The position numbers and the translations under genes were made by a program. Below are positions 27,951 through 35,514 of a stretch of DNA of 64,000 nucleotides, piece after piece (within the stretch, counting starts at the first letter, position 1; each line of letters opens with the position of its first letter). The DNA lies in NCBI RefSeq assembly GCF_014196615.1, contig NZ_JACIDY010000007.1, forward strand, positions 62,001-126,000. The letters are read 5' to 3'. Source of the stretch: Novosphingobium fluoreni. GTDB lineage: Bacteria > Pseudomonadota > Alphaproteobacteria > Sphingomonadales > Sphingomonadaceae. Below the pieces are notes generated by a model, which saw only the letters and a program-made list of their open reading frames with translations, was not told the DNA's origin and did not search any database.

Positions 27951-28726
27951 AGGTCACTCTTCTAGGAAGCGGCACGTCGACAGGGGTGCCAAGGCTTGGC
28001 GGCGAGGAGGGTGTGGATTGGGGCCTGTGCGATCCGGCTGACCCGCGCAACCGCCGTTCTCGCGTTTCGATCCTGGTGGAAAACGATGCTGGTAAGCGAC
28101 TTCTGGTCGATACTTCCCCCGATCTGAGAAGTCAGCTTCTGGCTTGTGAGATTGGCCGCATCGATGCCGTGTTCTGGACTCACGATCATGCCGACCACTG
28201 CCACGGTCTCGATGATTTGCGGCCTTTGCGATACGGTCGAGGTGGTCCGATCCCAGGCTATGCCGGCACCGAAACCGTACGGCGACTCCGTCAGCGGTTC
28301 GGATATGTTTTTGCCGGGCAGTACGGCTATCCGACAATCGTCGCCTTGGACGATCTTCAGAACTTGCGCATTTGCGAGGGGTTCGGCATCGATCACTGCC
28401 AGATGCCGCATGGGCCCGCGCAATCGACCGCCTACCGCTTCGATTGCGATGGCAAGGCCATCGGGTACGCGACGGATTTCAGCGAAATCACGGACGATAT
28501 GCTCGATGTCCTCGATGGCTGCGACATTCTGGTAGTCGATTGCCTGCGCCGCGAGCCGCATCCTACACACGCGCACCTGGGCATGGCGCTCGAGCTGGTC
28601 GCAGCTACCCAAGCCGACCGCGCGGTGCTGACGCACCTTGATAAAAGCATGGACTATCAGACTTTGTCCGGCGAAGTTCCTGCAGGCGTACTCGTCGGCT
28701 TCGATGGGATGGTGCTTCTAGCATGA
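27947..28726 (+). CDS. Metallo-beta-lactamase-fold hydrolase, PhnP-like
   Basis: A 259-aa MBL-fold protein with GSGTSTGVPRLG at the start and the metal-binding WTHDHADHCHGLDDLR (HxHxDH) about a third of the way in. The family includes PhnP phosphodiesterases and the lipoate-related hydrolases; no phn genes are present. It starts with GTG overlapping the TatD stop, and this TatD-MBL pair after metG is a common alphaproteobacterial arrangement. Confidence 0.9.
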   Translation: MKVTLLGSGTSTGVPRLGGEEGVDWGLCDPADPRNRRSRVSILVENDAGKRLLVDTSPDLRSQLLACEIGRIDAVFWTHDHADHCHGLDDLRPLRYGRGGPIPGYAGTETVRRLRQRFGYVFAGQYGYPTIVALDDLQNLRICEGFGIDHCQMPHGPAQSTAYRFDCDGKAIGYATDFSEITDDMLDVLDGCDILVVDCLRREPHPTHAHLGMALELVAATQADRAVLTHLDKSMDYQTLSGEVPAGVLVGFDGMVLLA

Positions 28727-28905
28727 CCGCCGGACTCATAGTTTCCCTGATCAGCATCTTTGGTGCGCTTATCCTCGTGACACGTCGGCAGCGATGGCGG
28801 CAAATGCCGAGAGGCAACGTGATTCGGTTGGCCTTGATCTGGGTGGCGCTAATCGTGGGCGTCACGGCGATTGTCAGCGTTTTAGGTATAAGGGTGGCGC
28901 CGTAA
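28723..28905 (+). CDS. Small membrane protein of unknown function (60 aa)
   Basis: A 60-aa protein with two predicted membrane helices (LIVSLISIFGALILV and IRLALIWVALIVGVTAIVSV) joined by a basic loop RRQRWRQMPRGN. It starts in an ATGA overlap with the MBL hydrolase and precedes mazG by about 50 bp. The overlap and hydrophobic pattern support a real gene. The family is not recognised. Confidence 0.68.
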   Translation: MTAGLIVSLISIFGALILVTRRQRWRQMPRGNVIRLALIWVALIVGVTAIVSVLGIRVAP

Positions 28906-28957
28906 ACATGTGCCTGCCACGATCACCATTTTACATAATACAGATTATCGAACCGCG

Positions 28958-29749
28958 ATGAGAGAAGTCGCGGCAACCCCCTTAGATCGTCTGATCGCCA
29001 TCATGGCGCGATTGCGTGATCCGGTTTCAGGCTGTGAATGGGATCGCGAGCAGACCTTCGCTACCATTGCGCCTTACACGATCGAGGAAGCCTATGAAGT
29101 CGCCGACGCGATCCAACGGAGCGACATGTCGGACCTTCGCGAGGAGCTTGGTGATCTCTTGCTTCAGGTCTTATTCCACTCTCGCATGGCCGAGGAAGCC
29201 GGCGCATTCGGCTTCATGGATGTCGCGGCGGCGAGCAGCGCGAAATTAGAGGCCCGTCATCCGCATATCTTCGGTACCGACAAACAGGCTGTCACTCAAA
29301 CCCAGCGGTGGGAAGCCATCAAGGAAGCGGAGCGATCCGCCAAAGGCGCGTCCAGCGCGCTTGATGGTGTAGCCGCAGCCCTGCCGGCGTTGATGCGCGC
29401 CGAAAAACTGCAAAAACGCGCAGCGCGGGTCGGTTTTGATTGGCCCGATAGCACCGGGCCGCGTGCCAAGGTTCTTGAGGAAATGGATGAACTGGCGCGC
29501 GCTGAAACCGCAGAGGAGAGGCTCTTGGAGGCAGGCGATCTGCTGTTCGCCGCCGTGAATGTGCTGCGCAAGGAAGGCATCGCGCCAGAAGACGCGTTGC
29601 GAGCGGCCAATGCCAAGTTCGAACGCCGCTTTCGGATGATGGAACAGCAAGCGGCTGCCTCGGGCAGCGAATTTCGTGATCTTGGTCTGGATGATCAGGA
29701 GGCGCTGTGGTTGCACGCCAAGACGCTAGAGCGCGGAGAAACGCCCTAG
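28958..29749 (+). CDS. mazG: Nucleoside triphosphate pyrophosphohydrolase MazG
   Basis: A 263-aa house-cleaning enzyme that hydrolyses NTPs and dNTPs to monophosphates and pyrophosphate. The first MazG domain has CEWDREQTFATIAPYTIEEA and the metal-binding EExxE...ExxD pattern (EEAYEVADAI, LREELGDLLLQV). The second half repeats it (EEMDELARA, EERLLEAGDLLFA). ATG 28958 starts just before the conserved PLDRLIAIMARLRDP; a TG-rich in-frame extension to 28910 looks non-coding. Its 3' end overlaps the convergent hflX by 24 bp. Confidence 0.95.
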   Translation: MREVAATPLDRLIAIMARLRDPVSGCEWDREQTFATIAPYTIEEAYEVADAIQRSDMSDLREELGDLLLQVLFHSRMAEEAGAFGFMDVAAASSAKLEARHPHIFGTDKQAVTQTQRWEAIKEAERSAKGASSALDGVAAALPALMRAEKLQKRAARVGFDWPDSTGPRAKVLEEMDELARAETAEERLLEAGDLLFAAVNVLRKEGIAPEDALRAANAKFERRFRMMEQQAAASGSEFRDLGLDDQEALWLHAKTLERGETP

Positions 29750-31060
29750 CTCGCGGTCGCTCAGCCGCACTTGCAGGCGAACGACGGGGGTTTCATCGCC
29801 CTCGTCTATCGTCTCGGACACCACATGTCCGCGCGCATGCAGGAAGGCCAGGCGTTCGCCGTCCTCGGCCGGAACGGCGAAACTGTAGAGCTTGGCTCCA
29901 GCCATCAGCTTTTCGCCCACTGTCGCCAGCAGCGTTTCGCAGCCTTCACCGGTCAGGGCCGAGAGCGGCACGACGTCGCGATTACCCTTTTCAGAGATTA
30001 AGCCTGACAGTTCTGCGGCATGATCGGGATCGAGCAGGTCCCATTTGTTCCAGATTTCCAGGATGGGGATGCCGCCCTCGCCACCCTTTTCCGGCTCGCC
30101 ACCGTCCTCGGAAATCACGCCAAGGTCAGTGAGGATTTCCAGCACCTGCCGCTTCTGCGCCTCGGTTTCAGAATTAGCGATATCGCGAACATGCAGGATG
30201 ATATCGGCGGCAGTCACCTCTTCCAAGGTGGCGCGGAATGCGGCGACCAATTGTGTCGGCAAGTCGGAGATGAAGCCGACCGTGTCGGACAAAATGGCCT
30301 TTTCCACGCCCGGCAACCGGATCGCCCGCATTGTGGGATCGAGCGTCGCGAACAACAGATCCTCGGCCATGACGTCCGCCCCGGTGAGGTGGTTGAACAA
30401 GGTCGACTTGCCGGCATTGGTATAGCCGACCAGCGCGACTACTGGCCAAGGTGCTTTCTCTCGACGATCGCGATGCAGTCCACGTGTGCGGCGCACTTGC
30501 TCTAGCTCGCGGCGGATGCGAGCCATGCGATCGCGGATCAGACGGCGATCGGCTTCGATCTGCGTTTCACCCGGGCCACCCAGGAAGCCGAAACCGCCAC
30601 GTTGCCGCTCAAGGTGGGTCCAACTGCGAACAAGCCGTCCCGCCTGATAATCGAGGTGAGCGAGTTCGACTTGAAGGCGGCCTTCCGCCGTTGCCGCGCG
30701 TTCCCCGAAGATCTCAAGGATCAACCCGGTCCGGTCGATCACCTTGCGCTTGAGCTTTTCCTCAAGGTTGCGCTGCTGGATCGCGGACAGCGAGCCATCG
30801 ACCACCACCAGTTCGGCCTCCGACTGCTCGCAGGCGATGGCGATGTTCTGGATCTGCCCTTCGCCAAACAGGGTTGCCGCCCTGGGCTCGCGGATCGGGA
30901 TAGTGAAGGCATCGGCGATCTCCAGGCCGATGGCGAGCGCCAGGCCCTTACCCTCTTCAAGGCGCGCATCCGCATCCTGATCCCGGTTGGTCCGCATTTG
31001 CGGATATACGACAACGGCCCGCGCCCCGCGCGTGACCTCTCCCTGCAGTTCGTCGTTCAA
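29726..31060 (-). CDS. hflX: GTPase HflX
   Basis: A 444-aa ribosome-associated GTPase that splits stalled or heat-damaged 70S ribosomes. The N-terminal HflX domain (EELVVVDGSLSAIQQRNLEEK-like region), a coiled linker (ETQIEADRRLIRDRMARI), and the G domain (VALVGYTNAGKSTLFN, DTVGFISDLP, NKWDLLD) are clear. The likely start is TTG at 31060. It lies 45 bp after hfq on the same strand, the hfq-hflX order seen in many proteobacteria. Its 3' end overlaps mazG. Confidence 0.95.
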   Translation of the reverse strand: MNDELQGEVTRGARAVVVYPQMRTNRDQDADARLEEGKGLALAIGLEIADAFTIPIREPRAATLFGEGQIQNIAIACEQSEAELVVVDGSLSAIQQRNLEEKLKRKVIDRTGLILEIFGERAATAEGRLQVELAHLDYQAGRLVRSWTHLERQRGGFGFLGGPGETQIEADRRLIRDRMARIRRELEQVRRTRGLHRDRREKAPWPVVALVGYTNAGKSTLFNHLTGADVMAEDLLFATLDPTMRAIRLPGVEKAILSDTVGFISDLPTQLVAAFRATLEEVTAADIILHVRDIANSETEAQKRQVLEILTDLGVISEDGGEPEKGGEGGIPILEIWNKWDLLDPDHAAELSGLISEKGNRDVVPLSALTGEGCETLLATVGEKLMAGAKLYSFAVPAEDGERLAFLHARGHVVSETIDEGDETPVVRLQVRLSDRELGRFSAL

Positions 31061-31105
31061 AACAGTCCTGTCATTCCCGACTGACCGGGATCGCGCGTGC
31101 GATCC

Positions 31106-31669
31106 TCAGTCGTCGTCTTGTTCTTCTTCGTGTGACTGCAGATCGACGGGCGTGATCGGCTGAATCGTCGAGACTGCGTGCTTGTATGCAAGCTGCACGT
31201 AGCCTTCGCGTTCCAGCAGCATGCAGAAAAGATCGTAAGCAGCGATCCGACCCTGCAGCATCACGCCATTGACGAGGAACATCGTGACCTGAACACCAGC
31301 GCTACGCACGCTGGACAAGAACACGTCCTGCAGCAGGCGAACCTTCTTGGAGTTTTCAGACCCGAGCCCAAACTGGCGCGCATCGATCGGCGTGCTGGGC
31401 ATGATGGTCGAGATTGCGTGCTTGTAGACCAATTGCGATTGCCCGTCGCGGCGCAGCAGGATCGAGAAGTTGTCAAACCACGTGACGATGCCCTGCAGCT
31501 TCACGCCCTTCACCAGAAACATGGTGACGGGTGTCTTGTTCTTGCGCAGCAGGTTAAGAAACTGATCCTGAAGGTTTTGCCCCTTGCCAGCAGATGCCGA
31601 AACGGTCTCCGTTTCCGGTGCTTCGGGCGTTTCCGCCTTGGGACGAGCCGTGAGAGTACGCCCGCTCAT
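31106..31669 (-). CDS. hfq: Tandem two-domain Hfq RNA chaperone
   Basis: A 187-aa protein carrying two Sm-like Hfq domains in one chain: residues ~30-95 and ~109-175, a period of 80. Each has the LQDxFL opening, the LVxGVxLQG Sm1 stretch and a YKHA(I/V)STI Sm2 motif (82-89 and 162-169). Single-domain Hfq assembles as a hexamer; here three chains could form the ring. The proximal-face Gln of E. coli (Q41) is Asn in domain 1 and Leu in domain 2. N- and C-terminal tails are acidic. It has an AGGAG site 7 nt before ATG 31669. Confidence 0.95.
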   Translation of the reverse strand: MSGRTLTARPKAETPEAPETETVSASAGKGQNLQDQFLNLLRKNKTPVTMFLVKGVKLQGIVTWFDNFSILLRRDGQSQLVYKHAISTIMPSTPIDARQFGLGSENSKKVRLLQDVFLSSVRSAGVQVTMFLVNGVMLQGRIAAYDLFCMLLEREGYVQLAYKHAVSTIQPITPVDLQSHEEEQDDD

Positions 31670-31688
31670 AACTCACTCCTGTTGTTGG

Positions 31689-31707
31689 CGGCCGGTGTTA
31701 CCGGCCG
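31689..31707 (-). promoter_or_regulatory. Hairpin and A-R-N run in the hfq leader
   Basis: An 8-bp perfect stem (CGGCCGGT/ACCGGCCG, 3-nt loop) ends 20 bp before the hfq start codon. The short stretch between stem and ATG reads AACAACAGGAGT on the minus strand, four A-purine-N triplets overlapping the Shine-Dalgarno sequence. Hfq binds (ARN)n runs on its distal face, so this may be an autoregulatory site. The stem could instead be the residual terminator of ntrX; it lacks a U tract. Confidence 0.5.
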
Positions 31708-31744
31708 CAATCTGGCCAGCAGCTAGGCTAACCGTAATCTATGC

Positions 31745-31773
31745 ATAATAGTATTTTGCTGCAGCGCAGTAAA
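31745..31773 (-). promoter_or_regulatory. Candidate hfq promoter overlapped by a PhaR-type dyad
   Basis: On the minus strand a TTTACT box (31768-31773) and a TATTAT box (31745-31750) are 17 bp apart, resembling a sigma-70-type promoter for hfq-hflX. The sequence CTGCAGCGCAG at 31759-31769 fits the CTGCN3GCAG pattern attributed to PhaR and sits in the spacer, touching the -35 box, where a repressor would block transcription. Confidence 0.5.
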
Positions 31774-31798
31774 GTCGCGAAACGTATGGTTCGCGTTG

Positions 31799-33193
31799 TT
31801 AACCCTCTTCGCCGTCAACCTCTCCCTCGCGGCGTTCTGACATCCCCAGGAGCTTGAGCTTGCGATGAAGGGCTGAGCGCTCCATCCCGATGAACGAGGC
31901 GGTTTTCGAGATATTGCCTGAAAAGCGACGGATCTGGACGCGCAGATATTCGCGCTCGAAGCTCTCGCGGGCTTCGCGCAATGGGGCGCTCATCATCACC
32001 GAGACACCGGCATCGCCGCCGCCGCGGCTGTTGAAAATTTCCGGCGGGAGCATATCCGCTTCGATGCGGCCAAGCCGATCGCGCGGCGTCATGATCGCGG
32101 TCCGCTCAACCACATTGCGCAATTGACGCACGTTGCCCGGCCATTCGTAAGCCTGCAGCGCCGCCATGGCATCCGCCCCAACTTCGGGCGCCTCGACGCC
32201 CTGCTCGCTGGCAAAACGTGTGAAGAAATGGTCCACCAAAGGCGGAATATCCTCGCGGCGGTCTCGCAAGGCGGGCACGGTGACGGGCACGACGTTCAGC
32301 CGATAGAACAGATCCTCGCGGAAGCGACGCTCGGCAATTTCCTTTTCCAGATCGCGCAAGGTGGAGGAGACGACCCGCACGTCGACTCGGATCTGCCGAG
32401 TCCCGCCCACGCGAACGAAGGCCTGGTCTGTCAGCACCCGAAGAATGCGCGCCTGCGTCGAGAGCGGCATGTCGGCAATCTCGTCGAAGTAGAGGGTGCC
32501 GCCATCGGCCGCTTCCAGCAGGCCGGGGCGCAACAAGCTGCCTTCCACTTCCTCGCCAAACAATTCCTGCTCGAAACGCTCGGGCGTAATCCGCGCCGAA
32601 TTGACGGAGATGAACGCCTGCCCTGCCCGTCCGCTCCAGGAGTGAAGAAGGCGGGCGGCCACTTCCTTGCCGACGCCCGCCGGCCCGGTGATGAGCAGGC
32701 GGCTGCCGGTATTGGCAACCCGCTTAAGCGTCGCGCGTACCTGGTTGATCGCGCTGCTATTCCCCGTGAACTCCTCTGCGTTCGAGAAATCGTGCCGCAG
32801 CTGCGCATTTTCGCGGCGCAAACGCTCGGTCTCGGTCGCGCGGGAAACGAGATGGATCAGCTTCTCGGCTTCGAACGGCTTTTCGATGAAGTCGACCGCA
32901 CCGCGACTGATGGCGGCGACGGCGGTGTCGATGTTGCCGTGTCCGGAGAAGATGATCACGGGCAGCTCGGGCTCGCGCGCCTTGATCGCGTCTAGCACTT
33001 CGAGCCCATCCATCGCGCTGCCATGCAGCCAGACGTCGAGCAGCACCAACGAGGGGCGGCGCACATCCAATTCTGCCAGCGCGCTCTGACTGTCACCGGC
33101 GGTGCGGCACTCATACCCTTCGTCGCTGAGGACGCCCGCCACGAGTTCACGGATGTCGCGCTCGTCATCTACGATGAGGATTTCGATAGGCAT
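31799..33193 (-). CDS. ntrX: NtrX response regulator, AAA+ domain without GAFTGA loop
   Basis: A 464-aa response regulator paired with NtrY. The receiver has acidic residues at 9-11 and phosphoacceptor D53 (LLDVWL). The AAA+ domain has a Walker A variant GPAGVGKE and Walker B GTLYFDEIADM. The GAFTGA loop needed to contact sigma-54 is replaced by FGEEVEGSLLRPG. The C-terminal Fis-type helix-turn-helix (NISKTASFIGMERSALHRKL) is intact. It therefore probably acts without sigma-54, as reported for other alphaproteobacterial NtrX proteins. Confidence 0.93.
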   Translation of the reverse strand: MPIEILIVDDERDIRELVAGVLSDEGYECRTAGDSQSALAELDVRRPSLVLLDVWLHGSAMDGLEVLDAIKAREPELPVIIFSGHGNIDTAVAAISRGAVDFIEKPFEAEKLIHLVSRATETERLRRENAQLRHDFSNAEEFTGNSSAINQVRATLKRVANTGSRLLITGPAGVGKEVAARLLHSWSGRAGQAFISVNSARITPERFEQELFGEEVEGSLLRPGLLEAADGGTLYFDEIADMPLSTQARILRVLTDQAFVRVGGTRQIRVDVRVVSSTLRDLEKEIAERRFREDLFYRLNVVPVTVPALRDRREDIPPLVDHFFTRFASEQGVEAPEVGADAMAALQAYEWPGNVRQLRNVVERTAIMTPRDRLGRIEADMLPPEIFNSRGGGDAGVSVMMSAPLREARESFEREYLRVQIRRFSGNISKTASFIGMERSALHRKLKLLGMSERREGEVDGEEG

Positions 33194-33216
33194 CGCTTGG
33201 GTTTATCCTGCTGGTA

Positions 33217-35454
33217 TTACTCAGCCGCTTCAGAATTGCGGCCGTTGGCGAGCGGATCTACGGCGAACCGCATCGCCACTGTGGTCCCGCCACCTTGCGC
33301 GGCGGTGAACGTCATTTCGCCCCCGTGCTCTTCGACGATCTTGTTCACGATCGCCAGGCCCAGGCCCGTCCCCTTTTCACGCGTGGTGACGTAAGGCTCG
33401 ATGATACGATCGCGGTCTTGCGGAAGGCCGATACCATTGTCGGTGATCGCCACGCGCACGGCACTTTCGAGGCCTTCGATGCAGACCTTGATGTGGCCGC
33501 GATATGGAACATCGCTTTCCGCTGCCGCTGTTTCCTTGACCTTGGCTTCGACCGCCTCGACCGCGTTCTTCAGGACGTTCGTCATCGCCTGACCGAATTG
33601 GTGGCGATCGCAACCGATGATCGGGATATCGCCCTTAGCCTCAAACTCGAAGGTGATGTCCGGGCGGGCGACCTCCTGCAGGAACAGCGCCTGGCGTGTG
33701 AGCGCCATCGGGTCTTCCGCGCGGAAAATCGGCTTGGGTAACCGCGCGAAGGAAGAGAATTCGTCCACCATCTTCCGCAGATCGCCGACCTGTCGAATGA
33801 TCGTGCGAGTCAGGTCCTCGAACAGCTCGGGATCCTGCGTGATCTGTTTGCGATAGCGTCGGCTCAGGCGCTCCGTCGCCAGCTGGATCGGAGTGAGCGG
33901 ATTCTTGATTTCATGCGCGATGCGGCGGGCGACATCGGACCAGGCAGCCTGGCGCTGATCGAGCAGCTGGCGGGTAATGTCCTCGAACGTGATGACGCGG
34001 CCCGTGGCGTCGCGGGCGATCTTCACCGCCAGCGTCAGGAGTTCGCCGTTCTTATTGTACTGAACGATGCCGCTAGGCTTTCCGCTATCGATCAGGCTGG
34101 CCAGAGGAGGTGCGAGTTCCGCCAGCGGCAAGCCCAGCGGACCCGGCACCGATCTATCGAGCAACAGCGATTGCGCCGTGCTGTTCATCAGCTGCACCGT
34201 GCCGTTCGCATCCACCGAGATGATGCCGGATGTGACCGATTCCAGCACCGCTTCGATAAACGCGCGACGTTCTTGCAGCTGCGTGTTCGCGCCAACCAAA
34301 GCCTGCGTCTGCTTTTCGATCTGCGCCGTCATGCGATTGAAGGCGCGGTTGAGCAGACCCATTTCGTCGGCGCCGGTACGCCCCTCGACGCGCATCGCAA
34401 AATTGCCGCTGCCCACTCGTCTGGCGGCGTCGACCAGTTCGTAAAGCGGCTTCACCTGCCGATCCGCAAACCGCAGCGCCAGATAGACAGACAGCCCGAC
34501 CAGCGCGAGCGCGGCGATGAACAGCGCGACGTTGAAGCGTAACTGGTAAAGCCGTGCCCGGCTGGTCAGCGCTTCATAGCCGCGCACGATGTTCTCGGCG
34601 CGCTGCCCCTGGCTGAAGGCCAACAAGTCCGAGCTTCGTGAGGTGTAGAGATAGATCGACGCGGCGCGGTCGATAGGGGTCAGTGCCGCGATCCGGTTGG
34701 CGTTGGCTTCCACCACGAACGGATCACCGCCATCCACGCGGCGGACCATGTCGCGCGTCACGTCGGCCGCATCGTTGCCGCCGGTGGGATCGACAATCGC
34801 CGCGGTGCGCAATTGGCCATCAGGGCCTTTCTGCAGAATGGCCGACTTGTCGAGCTTGCGGTTTCTGACCTGGAAATAGAGGAATTCCGGAAACTCGGGC
34901 GAAGCGATGGTCTGCTGGCTCATATAGCCTCGCAGATCGCTCGCCATGGCGAGGGATTCCTGGCTGACGTCACGCTGGGCCTGCTCGTAGTAGCCGCGTG
35001 CCAGCTTATTGGCATTTTCCAGCAGCCCGCGTGAGCTGTCGGAGAACCAGAACTCCACGCCTGACTGGAAGAGGTAAGACGCAAAGATCACCACCAGCAA
35101 CGTCGGCACGGCAGCGATCACCGAGAAGATGAACACCAGTCGCACGTGCATCCGCCCGCTGCCACCGATGGTCTGGGCAGCGCGGCGCAGCGCCATCCAG
35201 CGCCCCAGCAGCACCAGGATCGCGAGGGCAGGGACCAGGGTGCCGACCAACAGCGTCGCCGTCATGTTGGATGACAGGAACTCGCCATTGCTGGAATTCT
35301 GGTAGAGCGCGGCGAAAGTCACCGTCGTCATCACGATAAATGCAACGATCGCGGCGAATACCATGACGCCGAAGAAGTTGGCCCGGCGCGCAGACACCTG
35401 CATGCGCCGCCACCATCTTGGCCATGTTCGTCTTGGTTGCAGCGCGTCGCTCAT
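33217..35454 (-). CDS. ntrY: Sensor histidine kinase NtrY
   Basis: A 745-aa membrane sensor. N-terminal hydrophobic segments (three or so within ~110 residues, another near 290-310) flank a periplasmic region. A HAMP (LRFADRQVKPLYEL), a PAS domain (RAFIEAVLESVTSGIISVDA), HisKA with the phosphorylated His (RRIAHEIKNPLTPIQLA) and an HATPase (DNGIGLPQDRDRI, GTGLGLAIV) follow. NtrY-NtrX sense redox or nitrogen state in alphaproteobacteria. It lies 23 bp before ntrX. Confidence 0.95.
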   Translation of the reverse strand: MSDALQPRRTWPRWWRRMQVSARRANFFGVMVFAAIVAFIVMTTVTFAALYQNSSNGEFLSSNMTATLLVGTLVPALAILVLLGRWMALRRAAQTIGGSGRMHVRLVFIFSVIAAVPTLLVVIFASYLFQSGVEFWFSDSSRGLLENANKLARGYYEQAQRDVSQESLAMASDLRGYMSQQTIASPEFPEFLYFQVRNRKLDKSAILQKGPDGQLRTAAIVDPTGGNDAADVTRDMVRRVDGGDPFVVEANANRIAALTPIDRAASIYLYTSRSSDLLAFSQGQRAENIVRGYEALTSRARLYQLRFNVALFIAALALVGLSVYLALRFADRQVKPLYELVDAARRVGSGNFAMRVEGRTGADEMGLLNRAFNRMTAQIEKQTQALVGANTQLQERRAFIEAVLESVTSGIISVDANGTVQLMNSTAQSLLLDRSVPGPLGLPLAELAPPLASLIDSGKPSGIVQYNKNGELLTLAVKIARDATGRVITFEDITRQLLDQRQAAWSDVARRIAHEIKNPLTPIQLATERLSRRYRKQITQDPELFEDLTRTIIRQVGDLRKMVDEFSSFARLPKPIFRAEDPMALTRQALFLQEVARPDITFEFEAKGDIPIIGCDRHQFGQAMTNVLKNAVEAVEAKVKETAAAESDVPYRGHIKVCIEGLESAVRVAITDNGIGLPQDRDRIIEPYVTTREKGTGLGLAIVNKIVEEHGGEMTFTAAQGGGTTVAMRFAVDPLANGRNSEAAE

Positions 35455-35514
35455 CGTTGCGGCGCTACAACAGCAGTGTGACTTTATCGCAAGGAAAAAT
35501 CTACGAATGACCGA

